A DNA stretch of 64,000 nt from Stenogyne calaminthoides (GCA_037126765.1 JBBCBC010000035.1:2108001-2172000); one strand, 5' to 3'. Counted from the first letter of the stretch, positions 36,651 through 49,117 are shown. Notes: generated by a model from the sequence alone, not told the origin. Numbers and translations are program-made.

Positions 36651-37085
36651 ATTCGATTACGATTATGGAGGTTGCGAAATTGTGAAATCAACCTCGGTAC
36701 ATGTCCGTTTTTAGGTAATAAACCGATCTCTTGGTTTTCAAAAAAGCGAGACATCGATTGCGACATCTACTCTTGAAGCCAGAATATATGTTTGCGGGAA
36801 GTTGTTGTTCCCAATCTTTCTGGCTAAAGTAAAGTGATTGAGGATTATAACATTGTAGCCTCGAACGTGCCTATATTACGTGGCGGTAATAGTGATATTG
36901 CAATCACTCATAATCTCGTTCTACATAGAAGATGCAAGCATGTGGATGTCGGGACACCATTTTATAAGAGATCGTGTTGAAAAGAAGAATATCGAGAATG
37001 GAAAAGATCCATCTTGATAAAATGAAAGTTGATATTTTAACTAAGCCACTAAGTGAGATCGATTCAGAGAATTATCGAATGAGCT
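36640..37085 (+). pseudogene. RNase H region of element C, frame-broken
   Basis: Fragments in changing frames: the frame of the preceding ORF reads CPFLGNKPISWFSKKR (36703-36750). DNA words for the copia RNase H follow at 36780-37085 ('cataatctcgttctacatag', 'gcaagcatgtggatgtc', 'ccattttataagagatc'), ending near 'gagaattatcgaatgagctag'. Breaks coincide with missing CAG/CTG, beginning abruptly at about 36650 where the clean patch ends. Confidence 0.7.
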
Positions 37086-39000
37086 AGGAGGCTTCGGATC
37101 TCGGAGAAAGTGCACGAAATGTTTGGTGGACTAGTCTCCAAGACCAGTTAGTTAAGAGGTGACGGATAGAAAAGAGTCGATTGAGGAAGGTACCTCAACC
37201 GATCGGATCGTCGATCGAGAAAAAAAGAATTATCGATTAAGGGGAACCGATCAGATTGGAAGGTTATTCTTTGTAAGTCGATTAATTTATGTTCAACAAG
37301 CAAGTTGTATAAGGCTACAAATCACAAAAAGAAAGTAGAAACAACACAACAATGAAATAATAGAAATTTTTCATTGATAAAGACCCGGAGGTCGATTTAC
37401 ATTACAAGTTACAAATACAAAAAGGACGGGAGGTCAAGACATAAACCCTAAGCCTAACCCTAGAGGGGGGGGAGAGAGGCTTTAAAGATTTTAGAAACCG
37501 ATGCTCCCATTTTCCCCCAACCCTAAAAAGGGGTGTGAGAGACTTTGAAATAATCCTAAAGCCACCTCGAGGCTTCGCGTAGTGAGGGCGAGAGCGGCAT
37601 TGAAGGATTTCTAAGCCCAGAGCCCTGGTCTAAAAATCAATGGCCTCTCCATTTGTTAAATGGGACACAAGTGCCAAAGGTGTGGTAAAGACCACGTGGC
37701 CACAAGTGTCACATGCAAATATTGAGTTTGATATCGATGATCACCGTTATTCGATCAAGATCGTATAACAAACTCATATTTTTGTATCGGTCGAGTCTGT
37801 TGATGCTAATGTCATCTCGATAGGCACACAAGGTGCATATGGTTAAAGAAGTGTCTTCTCATTTTCTATAGCAGATCCCCCTCGATTGGTAGAGAAGCCG
37901 GCAATAATCGTATGTGTAATCTTCGATGGCACGAAAAAGATAATAAAAGGGACACACAGGTTTATTTGAGAAGTCAAAATCATTTGAAAAGGGTTAAAGG
38001 TTTTTCTTTGGAAGTTTCACCGAAAATAAGGGTTCATCGAAAAACATGGAGTATAAAATTTAAATAAAGAAGATGAATGGTTTATGTTGTGTTGTTTGCC
38101 TAAAACCCAAAATCTATTTATAGAAGAAAAGCAGGGGTATAGGTGCAAATTTAATTTCTCAAGACCCTTAAGAGAAATTTGCACCACAAGGACAGCCGTA
38201 AGAAACACGCGACTGATGGTTAGATGAGTTGACGGTGTGAGTTATCACAACGTATCCATACCATCATTATGGAGTGTCAAATCACGCCGACTTAGGGAAT
38301 CGAGATGACTCTTCGACTCCCAAGAACTAAGTTCTGGCAGGAGCGCACATTCCAAGACTTGACCTAGGTCAAGAGTGGATCAGGATGGATCCGTAGAAAA
38401 CTGATCAGATAAGAAGGATCAGTTGAGTATGGTATCTCAACTGATCAGAAAGGATCGGTCAAAAAGTTCTTCAGAGATAACAGTTGAAAAGGGAACGTCA
38501 CCTGATCAGTTTAGCTCATCAGAAAACTGATCAGATAAGTGGGACATTGTTGGGAAATACTATGGTTTAGGCAACCATCAGTAAGGTCAACGATGTCGAA
38601 TGACAACCAGATAAGATCAACAAAGTGGTAATCGATCGATTACAATATCGATCGATCGGATCACGTTTTTTTGATTTATCTTCATGCCTATTCTATGTTA
38701 GCTATTACTGTTCACCTTACTTTATGATGTCATGCTGCAAACATTAAATGCGGACGCGGGGCTTGTGTATTAAATGCATTTATTCCGAACCTTTAAGTCC
38801 AAAAGTCTGTCGGTTTAAAACCTTAACCACACGATTGAATTACTTTTCAACCGTCTCAATCTTGACCGTCCACTTAAATCAAGGACACTCAAGTACCTTC
38901 AAAAATAATCATGCAAAATGTTTTCCCTCCCATCTTTTAAAACCCTAAATACCTTTTCTTTGAAAACCTTTCGCATTTCATATTTTCTAAACCGCAATTT
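37086..39000 (+). other. pol-env intergenic region of element C
   Basis: About 1.9 kb with no credible ORF. It contains a G-run (37465-37475), C/G-rich words near 37500-37620, and a clean CAG/CTG-rich block (38330-38560). 'tgttgggaaatac' at 38549 resembles an LTR start but no LTR follows. Confidence 0.55.
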
Positions 39001-39341
39001 AGTTCCAGAAAACTCTCTCAAACATTCAAAATATTCACGATGATTGATCTATCTTCCAAAAACCCTCATATCGCTTTTCTGGTAACCTACTCATCTTGTT
39101 ATTTTTGAATAGCATATCATGATCGGAGTATAGAAATTGTGTGTATTACTGTTAATCATGATCAAATGGAATGTAAATCAGTCATTGTCATTTCTATATA
39201 CATCATAAACTATATGCATATTGGGGATAGATATTCATGTGTATTGATCTGCAAAATTGCTCTTTTATGAATAACACTGTGTGATTGATTATGTTGTTTC
39301 GCATAACACTCATTTTGTATGTTTGTTTATGATTTCAGAAA
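39000..39341 (+). promoter_or_regulatory. Leader of the C env-like ORF with possible 5'-UTR intron
   Basis: A C/A-rich, plant-5'-UTR-like stretch (39000-39078) contains a possible donor TCTG|GTAACC (about 39080), followed by T-rich sequence and an acceptor TTTATGATTTCAG (about 39339) just before ATG 39342. An intron-like leader would fit expression from a spliced or separate transcript. Inferred from sequence only. Confidence 0.4.
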
Positions 39342-42300
39342 ATGGAATCGTCAATAGTGCTATCGGAAACTTGTGACTATGCTTCTATGCTCAAAAATGC
39401 CATTGATAAAAAGTATGTCATTTTCAATACCACAAATGATCCAGAATCAAGGGAGCTACTAGAATGCTTAAGAGCCTGTGGACTTGATCAATTTTGCTAT
39501 CGCCATCAGGAAACTGTACATATATTTGAATCGCTGGAATTCCTGAGAAGACTAAAGGAGACGGACAACAAAGAACTATTCTCATTCATTGGAAGGACCA
39601 GAATCGATGTCTCCAACGATGATCTCAGAAGAATCTTTGGTCTTCAAATGGGCAGGAAATACCCTGATGAGTTCACTGCTGGGATGTCAGATAAGGAGTA
39701 TCTGCAGAAAGTGTTGTTGAGACCTGGGAACATCAATCACCTCACAAATGTCAAAGTTCCCTTCCTCCGAAGGAAGTATAGATTGCTTTTCGAAATTGTC
39801 TCAAAAGTCATTCTTGGGATCTCTTTTGACCGGATGCTCTAACCCAACAAAAGCAAAGATGTTATGGCATAATCATTGAGAAGGCCCCGGATATGAACCG
39901 GATGGGGTTATTCAAGCATAAACTTCTTTGCGAACCCGATAAGTTTGCCACAGATGAAGAAAATCAAGTGAAGTCGACAAAGAATATCAGTAATATTCAC
40001 AAGGTGTCTATAATTTTTGGTCGATAAGCTTCGGTGACTATCCTTGGTCAAAAAAAAATGGAAGCTATATGTGGAGAAATTCAAAGCCTTGCTTTAGAAG
40101 GATGAGGCACTATCTGGATTACCGATGATGATCTAACACCATATGTGCGAAGAAGCAAAAAATCGGGCGCGAGCTCCATCAAAGGCAGAACGAAAGAGGA
40201 GCTAGGTTTGTAGATAAGCTTACGATGCAGTGGTCGAAACGTCGAAAAAGACTTACTACAATCTTTGCTTAAGAAATTTGGTATGCCTTCCGGAGGTCTT
40301 CAAGACGCAGGAAGTGATGTTGAAATTCGAATCGATCGAAGATCAACTTTGGAGAATCAGTCGAGAGTTAATCTTTGGTGGAAAACCCATTGCTCGTGGA
40401 AACCGAGGAGTGATGTACAACACTGAAGAGAATCACCGATCGAACCATCGATTCTGGCCCACATAAGTTCTCTTTTTAGAGGCATGAAACCACCCTCTTG
40501 CCCCCACTTCACCCACCTCCTCTTCAAAATCACCTTCACCTGAACCCTTAACCAGAAAACCATCACCCTCACCTGAACCATCAACCAGACAACCACCTTC
40601 AACTGAACCTTCAACCGGGAAACCGTTTACCCCCTCTCCCTCTCGATCCCCCTCTCCCAAAATAACTTCAACCACATCAAAACCACAGCCCGATCAACCT
40701 TCAACCAGTCAAACAAAAAATCCTCCACCCCCTCCCGAATCTTCTCAGTTAAATCCACCTGTTTAGGAAGTTGTTCAGAACTTTGTTCAAGAAATCATTC
40801 AGTAACCTGTTCAAGAAATCATTCAGGAACCTGTTCCAACACCTGTTCTGGAACTCGCTCAGGAGGAGCAAGATGTTGCTAAGAATGAAGACATGTATGT
40901 CTCCATGTCTGACAACCCCTTCAACAAGAGGACCCTCGCCGAATCACTTCATGACAAGAACACTCTACGGTGTATTTTTCTCGGCGGACGGTGAATGCCT
41001 ATCTGGATGAGCACTTTCTCGATCTCATCAATCATATTGGGATCGAGAATGATGGATGGAGGAGATAGTCTTACGGAGGAACGTCAGACTCAAGGATATT
41101 GAAGACTTCCTGATTTTAATGATTGCCTTGGAGTCTGATTACTTTGTTGATCTGGGAGAAGCGAGCGGGCGGTGTATCTATCTTAACCAGTACAGGATGG
41201 TGATATCGGATGTTTGGTGCACCAAAATTTGGGTATTTACGAAGAAAAGAAAGGTGATGATCGTGTCATTATCGAGTATGAGCAACTTTGCCGATGAAAG
41301 GGTATGGGTCGACGAGATGAGACCAGACCGGTGAGGGTTTCAACATCTGGTGGGACTCTTGTGCTAATCTTGATACCCTAGATCTGATTACTGCAAAAAT
41401 ACAAGATGGGGTAAAAGCTTCAGTTGATACACAATTTACGACTCTTGCTGCAACTCTATTGCAAAAATTTGAAGAAGCACAGAGGAACCTAATTGACAAA
41501 GAGAGGAAGCTAATTGTTGACCAGGTCTCAAACCTGGTTGACAGTGAGAGGAAGTTAACAGTCGAGAAGATCACACATATGCACGATTCTATTCTCGAAT
41601 CGGTAACGAAATAAATTGACCCTCTTGCTGGCAAGATGAGGATCCAGACTGATATGCTTGGAGAGACGCAGGTTCTCTTAGAAAGTGTCTGGGGATCCTT
41701 GGAAAGGACTAATTCGTGTCTGGACAATAGCAGAAAAAGATTTGATCAATCTATTACTCAGGCCAAGAAAGTTATTGAATCTGGATTAAATAGGTTTCTG
41801 GGTACTGCAACTACTTCTGCAAATGTTCATATCACTCCTCTTGTTGTGGAAGAACTTAAGGAGGATATAACACGTCAGTTTCAGGCCTTGAATCTCAAGT
41901 TGTCACACCTTTTTGATGCAACCAAAAAGGGGGAAGGACAAGATAAAGAAAAATAGATGCAGACGAAAAAACTGTTGTAGATGGTAACTGTGGATTTACC
42001 AAAAGCCACCTCTTTCGGGTTTTCGAGGTCACTCCGTCGATGCCACTCATACGAAGTCACCCATTCGGAGATCTCCCCCATTTGAACTAAAACAACTGGA
42101 TCAACACATCAAGGAGATCGAGGCTCGGGGAAAATAAATCAATGAGTAGTAAGATACTCGTTTGAAGTTTTTGCCAGGGTGGACAAGATTGAAGACTTCT
42201 CGTCAACTGCACAGAAAAGATTTGATCAGGAGGATCAGGAGAAAAGTCTCGAGTTGGCAAAGAAGCTGCAGAGAGAAGAAGACACTGCTGAAGAAAGACA

Positions 42301-42675
42301 ACTGCGGAAAGGCAAGCAAGCTAAGAAGCAAATCAAGAAACCAATTGTGTCCCAGACTCAGTTGCAGACATCAGATGCTGATAACGAAGAAAAAGTGATG
42401 AGGTGTGGGGTCATTGAAGCAGCTATCAAGAAGAAGAAGCTTGTCAAAGCTGCCGGCCTGGACCAAGATATGTCAAAAGGAAATCTAAGATGGTAGCAGA
42501 AGCAGGAGAAGTAGATTGGGAAGAGAGAGCTTTTCCTGCGAAAGTTGAAAGCATTCTGGTGGCCAGAAGAGACTTGCTTCCTGAATGGACAAGGATTAAA
42601 ATCGACTGGCTGAGCGACGTCTGCATTATTCAGAAGATACCAGAACATACCGATCAGGGTGAATTTGATCTTTGA
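39342..42675 (+). pseudogene. Env-like (3' extra) ORF of element C, broken
   Basis: The open N-terminal domain 39342-39842 (166 aa; MESSIVLSETCDYASMLKNA...) ends in RKYRLLFEIVSKVIL and is the best-preserved copy of this domain here. After it the frame is lost in an eroded stretch (39840-41300) containing a Pro/Thr-rich region (40480-40740) and repeated 'caagaaatcattcag' words. Coiled-coil-like segments follow (41380-41956; KFEEAQRNLIDKERKLIVDQ), then a Lys/Glu-rich tract (42179-42496) and a final domain (42490-42675; VDWEERAFPAKVESILVARR) ending at a stop. No signal peptide or transmembrane helix is visible. The order of regions parallels D. Confidence 0.7.
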
Positions 42676-43136
42676 GTTTCAAACTGTTTGGAGATCAAAC
42701 ACCCCCGGATTCTTCAAACCGGTGATGCGTGAAGGAAAAATCATGACATTAACTCATACGCACCCAAATTTGGGACAATGATTCCACCACTCGAGAGTGA
42801 TAACTCTCTTGACTCAATTGGATTCAAACAGCTCTTCTATGATTTTGCTAAGAGATGAGACATTATTGAGAGTGAAAGATTGGAGGCCTTGCTGCAGAGA
42901 ATGTACAAGATTTTCAACATTCCAGAAAATCTTCAGAAGTTTTCTTATTGAAGGAATCATATGTCTTAGATCAGGTGATAGGTAAATTTTGTACTTGTAA
43001 TCTTCATCTCTTATATATAAAACAAGTTACCTTTCTGATCTTAAGACAACATCTCATTGTCTTCTGATTTCTGCTGTTTATGTTTTTACATTTCGCATGG
43101 TTATCTGTTTTTCTGATTATATGTTTTGGTTCCATC

Positions 43137-43150
43137 AAAAAGGGGAAAAT
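43137..43150 (+). other. Polypurine tract of element C
   Basis: AAAAAGGGGAAAAT directly precedes the 3' LTR start TGTTGGGAAA. Confidence 0.8.
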
Positions 43151-44697
43151 TGTTGGGAAATTTGTATTTAGTTTTGATGGAAGTTCCAAAACAGTTTGTA
43201 ATAGGATCAGTCAGAACTGTTAGCTGACTGATGTTTTAGAATCAGGTTAGGATGACCAGCTGAAATGTATAGACAGCTGATGTATAAGGTAGGTCAAATA
43301 TTGAGGGGGAACTCAATATGTATAGGTCAGGTCAGAAGACCAGTTGAGATCAGAAGACAAGACAAGGTCAGAAGATCAGATGATCAGTTAGTCAAATGAT
43401 CAGTTAATCAGATGATCAAGTGAAGACATGAGCCAATAGCTCAAAAGACCCGAAGATCAGAAGACTACCAGAAGATCAAGATTCAGACCAGAAGACCAGA
43501 AGACCTACATCAGTCAAGTCTGCTAGTTGAAGCTAAGACAACTACATCAGAAGACTCTATCAGGTAGACTGATCAGTTCTATCTGATCAGGTCAGCTCAC
43601 ACCAGGTGTCAACTAATGTTTTACCAAGTCATACGTTGTTGATCTGAACAAGAAGAATGTCAACTTTAGTTGGTGAACAAACTCTGACATGTTGTACTTG
43701 TTAACCAATGAGAACAAGACACGTATGATCTGAGTTGACACTGCGGATTTCGGCGCTGCATAGTCAAACGGCTAGAAAAACGACATAGACGCTTTTGGCC
43801 ATGCCGTTCCTAAAGCACGTCACATCAAATCCTGCAAACCTACCAAATATAGCCAGAAATTCAAATTGCTCTCCAACGGCTCTTTGATTTCGAGGTCTAT
43901 AAATATGGGATTACTCTTCAGAGTGAGGACACGGAAATTATCAAGAAGCTCATACTATAGCCAAATTTCCGCACGAAGAACACAACCTTGAAGATTATTT
44001 TTATAAGTGTTCATCCCATAGTTCTTAGCACAGAAATCTCATCCTCTAGCTGTTAGGCTACTTAAATACTAGGATAAATTTCAAAGTTGGAACAAACAAC
44101 AAATCTTACCCAAAACCCAAAGTTAGGTTAAGTTTGTTTTGCAAGATTTCAAACTAGGGTTTCTAGTGCTGATTTATGTGATCGGTTGAGTGAGAACTCT
44201 ATAAATATCTGTTGGTGTAATGTGTTGGACTAACACAATAATCTAAGTCCAGTTGGTTAAGTTGGTGCTCTTTGTGATAGGGAAGAGTGGACGTAGGCCT
44301 GGTTGTCCGAACCACTATAAATCTTGTGTGCATTTACGATTGATTAAGCTGCTTTACCTTTATTGCACATAACTTGATTAAATCTGCATACATATTACGA
44401 GTTAGGATCAAGATAGCACCAAACTCTTGATACGTCGATTGACTTCATAGTCATCGATTGAAAATAGCTTAAAACCGGTTTTTCACACGGGTATAAACTA
44501 GACCCTTCGCACTGTCGGTTAAACCGATAGACACCGAATCGACCGCCCTCAGCGATCAATAAGTTGATATCGATCAAATGATTCACTTGCTCTACGATCG
44601 AAGCAAACTGAAATCACACGATGCAGACGAAAAAAGTTTCGTAAGTCTATTCACCCTCCTCTAGACTTACGCCCTCACGAACCCGTTAGGGACCTCA
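43151..44697 (+). repeat. 3' LTR of element C
   Basis: It begins TGTTGGGAAATTTG. Its first 300 bp resemble the D LTR start ('tttgatggaagttccaaaac', 'gagggggaactcaatatgta'). The TATA box TATAAATA is at 43898-43905. The right end is taken near GGGACCTCACG and is uncertain by a few bases because of base erosion there. The block 43180-43640 is CAG/CTG-clean; later parts are not. Confidence 0.8.
43898..43905 (+). promoter_or_regulatory. TATA box of the C 3' LTR promoter
   Basis: TATAAATA lies ~750 bp into the LTR after 'ttgatttcgaggtc'. The equivalent on the minus strand in D is 'gaggtctataaaatgg'. Confidence 0.55.
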
Positions 44698-44717
44698 CGA
44701 AAGAAAGTGCTAAAACT

Positions 44718-45448
44718 ATGAAAACCCCTATGGGTTCAACTCAAAAGTTGAGTAAAGAATTGATTGGAAAAGAAGTTGATCCTACTTTGTATAGATCAAT
44801 GATTGGTAGTCTTTTGTACTTAACTTCTAGTAGGCCTGATATTATGTATAGTGTATGTCTTTATGCTAGATATCAAGCTAATCCTCAGGAATCACATCTC
44901 AATTCTTAAAAAGAATTATAAGATATGTGGGTGGAACATGTGATCTAGGTTTTTGGTACTCCAAAGGATACTAATTGTTCTTTAGTTGGCTATAGTGATG
45001 CAGATTGGGCAAGTGATTGATGATGTGAGAAAAAAGTACTAGTGGAGGATGTTTCTACATGGGAAACAACATTATCTCCTGGCATAGTAAGAAACAGAAT
45101 TGTGTTTCACAATCTACAGCTGAGTCTGAATATGTTGCTGCTAGAAGTTTCTGCACTCAACTGTTATGGCTTAAAAAGATGTTTGATGATTATGGGTTGG
45201 AAAATGGTATTTTGACTATTTATTATGATAATACTAGCGCTATAAATATTTCCAAGAATCTTGTGCAATATTCTTTGACTAAGCATATAAGTATAAGACA
45301 TCACTTTATAAGAGATCTTATAGAGAAAGAAGTTGTGAATTTAGAGTACATTTCTACTGAAAAACAACTTGCTGATATTTTCACAAAAGCCCTTGATAAT
45401 GAGAGGTTTTCTTCACTTAGAAAATCTCTTGGTCTTTGCTATATCTGA
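44718..45448 (+). pseudogene. RT C-terminus and RNase H of element B
   Basis: Segment 44718-44909 gives KTPMGSTQKLSKEL... YRSMIGSLLYLTSSRPDIMYSVCLYARYQANP, the RT connection. After a broken stretch (44910-45058) the segment 45059-45448 reads NNIISWHSKKQNCVSQSTAESEY ... YYDNTSAINISKN ... HISIRHHFIRDLIEKEVV ... EKQLADIFTKAL, the typical copia RNase H with its acidic residues, ending at a stop. RNase H removes the RNA strand during reverse transcription. Confidence 0.8.
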
Positions 45449-46481
45449 ATATAAACACTAGATGTTGTGACAAATGTTTTCAACATTTTGAAGCAACATT
45501 GTAATTCGATAATGAGATGTATTTGCTTATCTTGAACTTTAAATGATAGTGTTTTGATCTTATTGTTTGAATCATTGTTTAGATACAAAATCCTGGGCAT
45601 ATATCTCTTAAATGCATTAAAAATAAAACACAACTTAGATGTGTAATCTCTGAGTAACTATGGGACACGAAGCTCGCTACTACGATGTTTTCTTTTCAAA
45701 AGGTGATTAAATATACATCCATGTTTGTTAACAATCCATTGAGTAACTATGGGGCACGGAGCTCGCTACTACGATGCACTCTCTTGAAAAGATGGATCAA
45801 TGTGAACATGTGTTTAAAGAAAAATTCAAAATATGCAACACTTTGATGATGAATTTCATGCAAAATTGAGTGTTGAGATATATGTGTACCGACATTTTGT
45901 GAAACCTTAAGTGATTCGAACTTTATCTATCATACATGATTTGTTTAATGTTCTTTGGTAAGTCGATTTTTTGGATTAAACAAGTTATTTGAACTGTTTT
46001 TGTGTCTATTAAATTTTGGATATGGTTTCCTGGTTTTGAAAATGTTTTTGGCGGCTCTTACACAACACACGATCACAAATTGCCTTAGTGGGTGGTTACT
46101 TTGTCCCCGCTCTTGATCGGTTTCTTGGTGGTTTGTGTAATAACCTCCGGTCTTTCTTCTCTACTTAAGTTCGATTTGTTTGTGTTGTTATCTTGAAAAA
46201 TTTAAAAACATTGTTGTTAAGATAGGATTCAAGGTTTGTTTGATTTACACTTGTGTTATTTCATTATTTTCGATCATTTACTTTTCTTTTCCCTCATATA
46301 TTTCATATAAACATTATTTTAATCTTTGGTGTATTATTTGATTGGATGTTGGTGGTAAGATGGTGATAAACATAACCCTTGACTCCTTCTCTGTTCATTC
46401 TCACTTTCACAGTAAACCCTTCCCACGCAAAAACCCTCATCTCAAAATCGAATTCAAACCCTTTGAACCTACTCATTTGAA
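45449..46481 (+). repeat. pol-env spacer of B with an ~90-bp direct duplication
   Basis: No gene. Two copies of 'gagtaactatggg-cacg-agctcgctactacgatg' start at about 45652 and 45741. The block just before 46482 (46370-46481) is C/A-rich and resembles a plant 5' UTR. Confidence 0.6.
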
Positions 46482-48727
46482 ATGGCCTCACAAAACCCAA
46501 ATTATGATTCCACAAATGTTGGTGGATCATCAACTTCATCTATTCCTAAACCTCCTACACTACATATTCGATTCTTCTCATAAATCTCTTGTTGATCTTC
46601 TTGTTAAGCAATTTGTTGAACTAAACCCAATAGTTATGCTTGATATATATGTTGGTTCTAGGCGATCAATGTGTATGCGATTATGTTGATCTCTCCGCAA
46701 AATCCTTAGCCATGAAATTTTTGATGAACCTACTCTAAACCATTGAAAATACTACTCAACCGCCGTGATAGAAATGCATGATGTTAATTCTTCCGATTCG
46801 GAAGGAATGTGGGAGAAATTGAAGAATATTCGACTAGAAGCAAGCGATTAGCTCCCAAAAAGAGGTGTTGGTAGATGGGGAAAGAGGAGAGCTGTCTCGA
46901 GAAAACTTGGTAAGAAGGTGGACTTTACAGGAAGCGTCAAAAGGGCGGATGGTGGTGCTGATGATCCTATCAGCATGCGAGATTCGGGGATGAAGAGATG
47001 GCAGTTCGAAGTCCCCATTCCGAACCAAAGGACTCGATGATGATCGACAATGGAAGAATTGATGGCAAGGAAAAGAAAGCGAACCAAAAGGAAAAATGAA
47101 CCATTTGTGAATGTTGCTCTAATCTTTGCAAAATCATCGAGGATGTTGAAGAAGATGATTGTGAGAAAGAGAAAGTGAGAGACGGTGACTCACGAGGAAG
47201 AGAACTTGGAAGCGAGAGGATCATGAGGATGAAGAGGAAACTGAAGAAGATGATCTTGATGGTGAAAGGGAAGATGATGAGCTGTTGAAGATCAAGCTGG
47301 CGATGAGTTTGATCATCTCTCTCGATTCGATGAGGTAACAATGCTTGACTCAAACCGATGATAGAATTGAGTTTGATAGGAAGTCTAGAGTTGTGAAAAC
47401 CATCTTTGAAGAGGTATATTGTTGATGAAAGAATCATTAAACTCTAAATTTGAAGCCAAGAATATGATAGAATTTTTTAGAGAGTAAATTCCTCTTGCAT
47501 GCTCTTCAATATGTTAAACCATACTATGTGCTTTGGGTAGGTGAAGTTCTATGCCAATTTGAAGAAAAGTTGTGGTAATAGACAATCTTCTAATTATGGG
47601 AAAGTAAGGTTTAGACATACTTGTTGTTACCATCAACCCAAGACTCATCAATATTTTCCTAAGGACTAGGATTGTGGAAGAAGAAAATGTTGATCCTGGA
47701 TATTGGGGGAAGTTATATCTGTGATAAGCTGGGGAAGATATTATGAATGGACATTACAATTTTAAACCGCAAAATTGACTTCTCTTTTGATACGTGATGC
47801 ATAAACCGTTGGTCTCAAAATGGTTTCCATCTAGAAACTCCTTTGTGTTTACTAAAGAGCGGGGCTTTCCCTCTTGTACAAGATAGTTCATCCGAACAAA
47901 GTTCAATATGGGGCAAATCATATTTGACAATATGATGTCTCTTGCTGGAAAACATGGTGAAGGTGGAATGTTTCCATATCCAAGCTTGATATGTCAATTC
48001 TTGGATAGGTTGGAGTTTGACAGACTTAGAGGAGAAAAGATAAGTGGATTTGTCCCTAGTTTTGGGATTTCTCCTGTTCTGAAAGTTGGTAACCGGGTGA
48101 TTGATCTACCTAAAGAAAACGAACATCCGAAGCGAAAAAAAAAAATGTTGTCCATTCTGTTGGCAACATTCCTTATAACATCAAAAGATAAGCTGGTATC
48201 CCTACTGTCACTTTTTCTAATTCTTTCATTACTCATCAAATTCAATCCATCCAGCACAGTATAGATGCTCTGGTTAAACAGCAAACCTTCTGGAGAAGCC
48301 TGCTTTCTACTCCAACAGGGGAAGGATCACCTGATGATGGTCCTAATGATGGTGGTGATGATGGAGTTGGTCCATCTGGCCATGCAGGTGAAAAGGATGA
48401 TCAACTAGATGATGTTGATAATGTTGATGATGATGCTGAGGATGTTGATGGTGCTGCTGCACAAGATGATCGGAATGATGTTGATGACAGAGAGGTTGAT
48501 GAGGCTGTACAAGATGATGTTAATGATGATGTAGAAGAAGTTGTTGAAGATGCACTAAAGACTGATGTTGTTGACCAAATGGTACTGATGAAATTTGAAC
48601 GGTTGACAATGTAGTTGCTAAAGATGATAGCTCTGAGGATGAAATACTGAAAACACCTACCAGGGAGAACATGTCTCCAGAGAGTGTTGCTATCATTGAT
48701 CAGCTATATGGTGTTGATAACTGGTGA
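46482..48727 (+). pseudogene. Env-like (3' extra) ORF of element B, decayed
   Basis: It starts MASQNPNYDSTNVGGSS with an early stop near 46577. A later recognisable domain (47908-48135) reads MGQIIFDNMMSLAGKHGEGGMFPYPSLICQFL, typical of 'putative plant transposon protein' domains found in the extra ORF of this element class. A strongly acidic Asp/Val repeat region (48330-48590) and a short tail ending at 48727 follow. Frames switch several times. Function unknown; no membrane segment seen. Confidence 0.6.
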
Positions 48728-49117
48728 TCAGATTCAAGACAGGGGGAGTTTTTTGAAGTACGGGTGAGCATTTGCAGATTATGGAGATGTAGTCATTCCA
48801 ATGGCCCAGTCCTTCCCTTTATTTCACTATAGAAATTTATTTCTGTGTTGTAATCTTTTATTTTTTTTTGCTCTTTATTTTATAAACTCTGTTAATGGAC
48901 AACTAGATGATAGGTTTATATATTTGTCATTTACTTTATGTTGGATACTTTGTTGGCCTAAGTACACTGCTGATGTACTTAGTGTTTGTGGTTGTCTGTT
49001 TGTTTTTTAATTTATGATTTGGTTGAATAGTAGTTGTTCTCTGAATGGTTATTATTTGTTTCTTTCCTGACAAAGTTCGGATGTTGTTTTTAACATCAGG
49101 TGTGTTGTAGTAGAAAG

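Larger units (their letters stand above)
17319..44697 (+). mobile_element. Ty1-copia (Sirevirus-like) element C, interrupted by D and by the CACTA element
   Basis: Plus-strand element in pieces: truncated 5' LTR (17319-18367), PBS, gag, PR, IN (to 22332), then after the D insertion RT and RH (35035-37085), an intergenic region, env-like ORF (39342-42675), PPT (43137-43150) and 3' LTR (43151-44697). The first ~300 bp of the 5' LTR are missing because the CACTA end lies there. Excluding D, the remaining length is about 14.7 kb. It is inserted in the pol region of copia B: the right flank at 44718 reads straight into B RT/RNase H. The two LTRs, the D LTRs and their PBS/PPT are related, so C and D belong to one family or close families. 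Confidence 0.85.

Noticed and set aside
38549..38600. TGTTGGGAAATAC as an extra LTR start
   Set aside because: No LTR-like sequence, TATA box or terminus follows; probably a chance or relic match in the C spacer.
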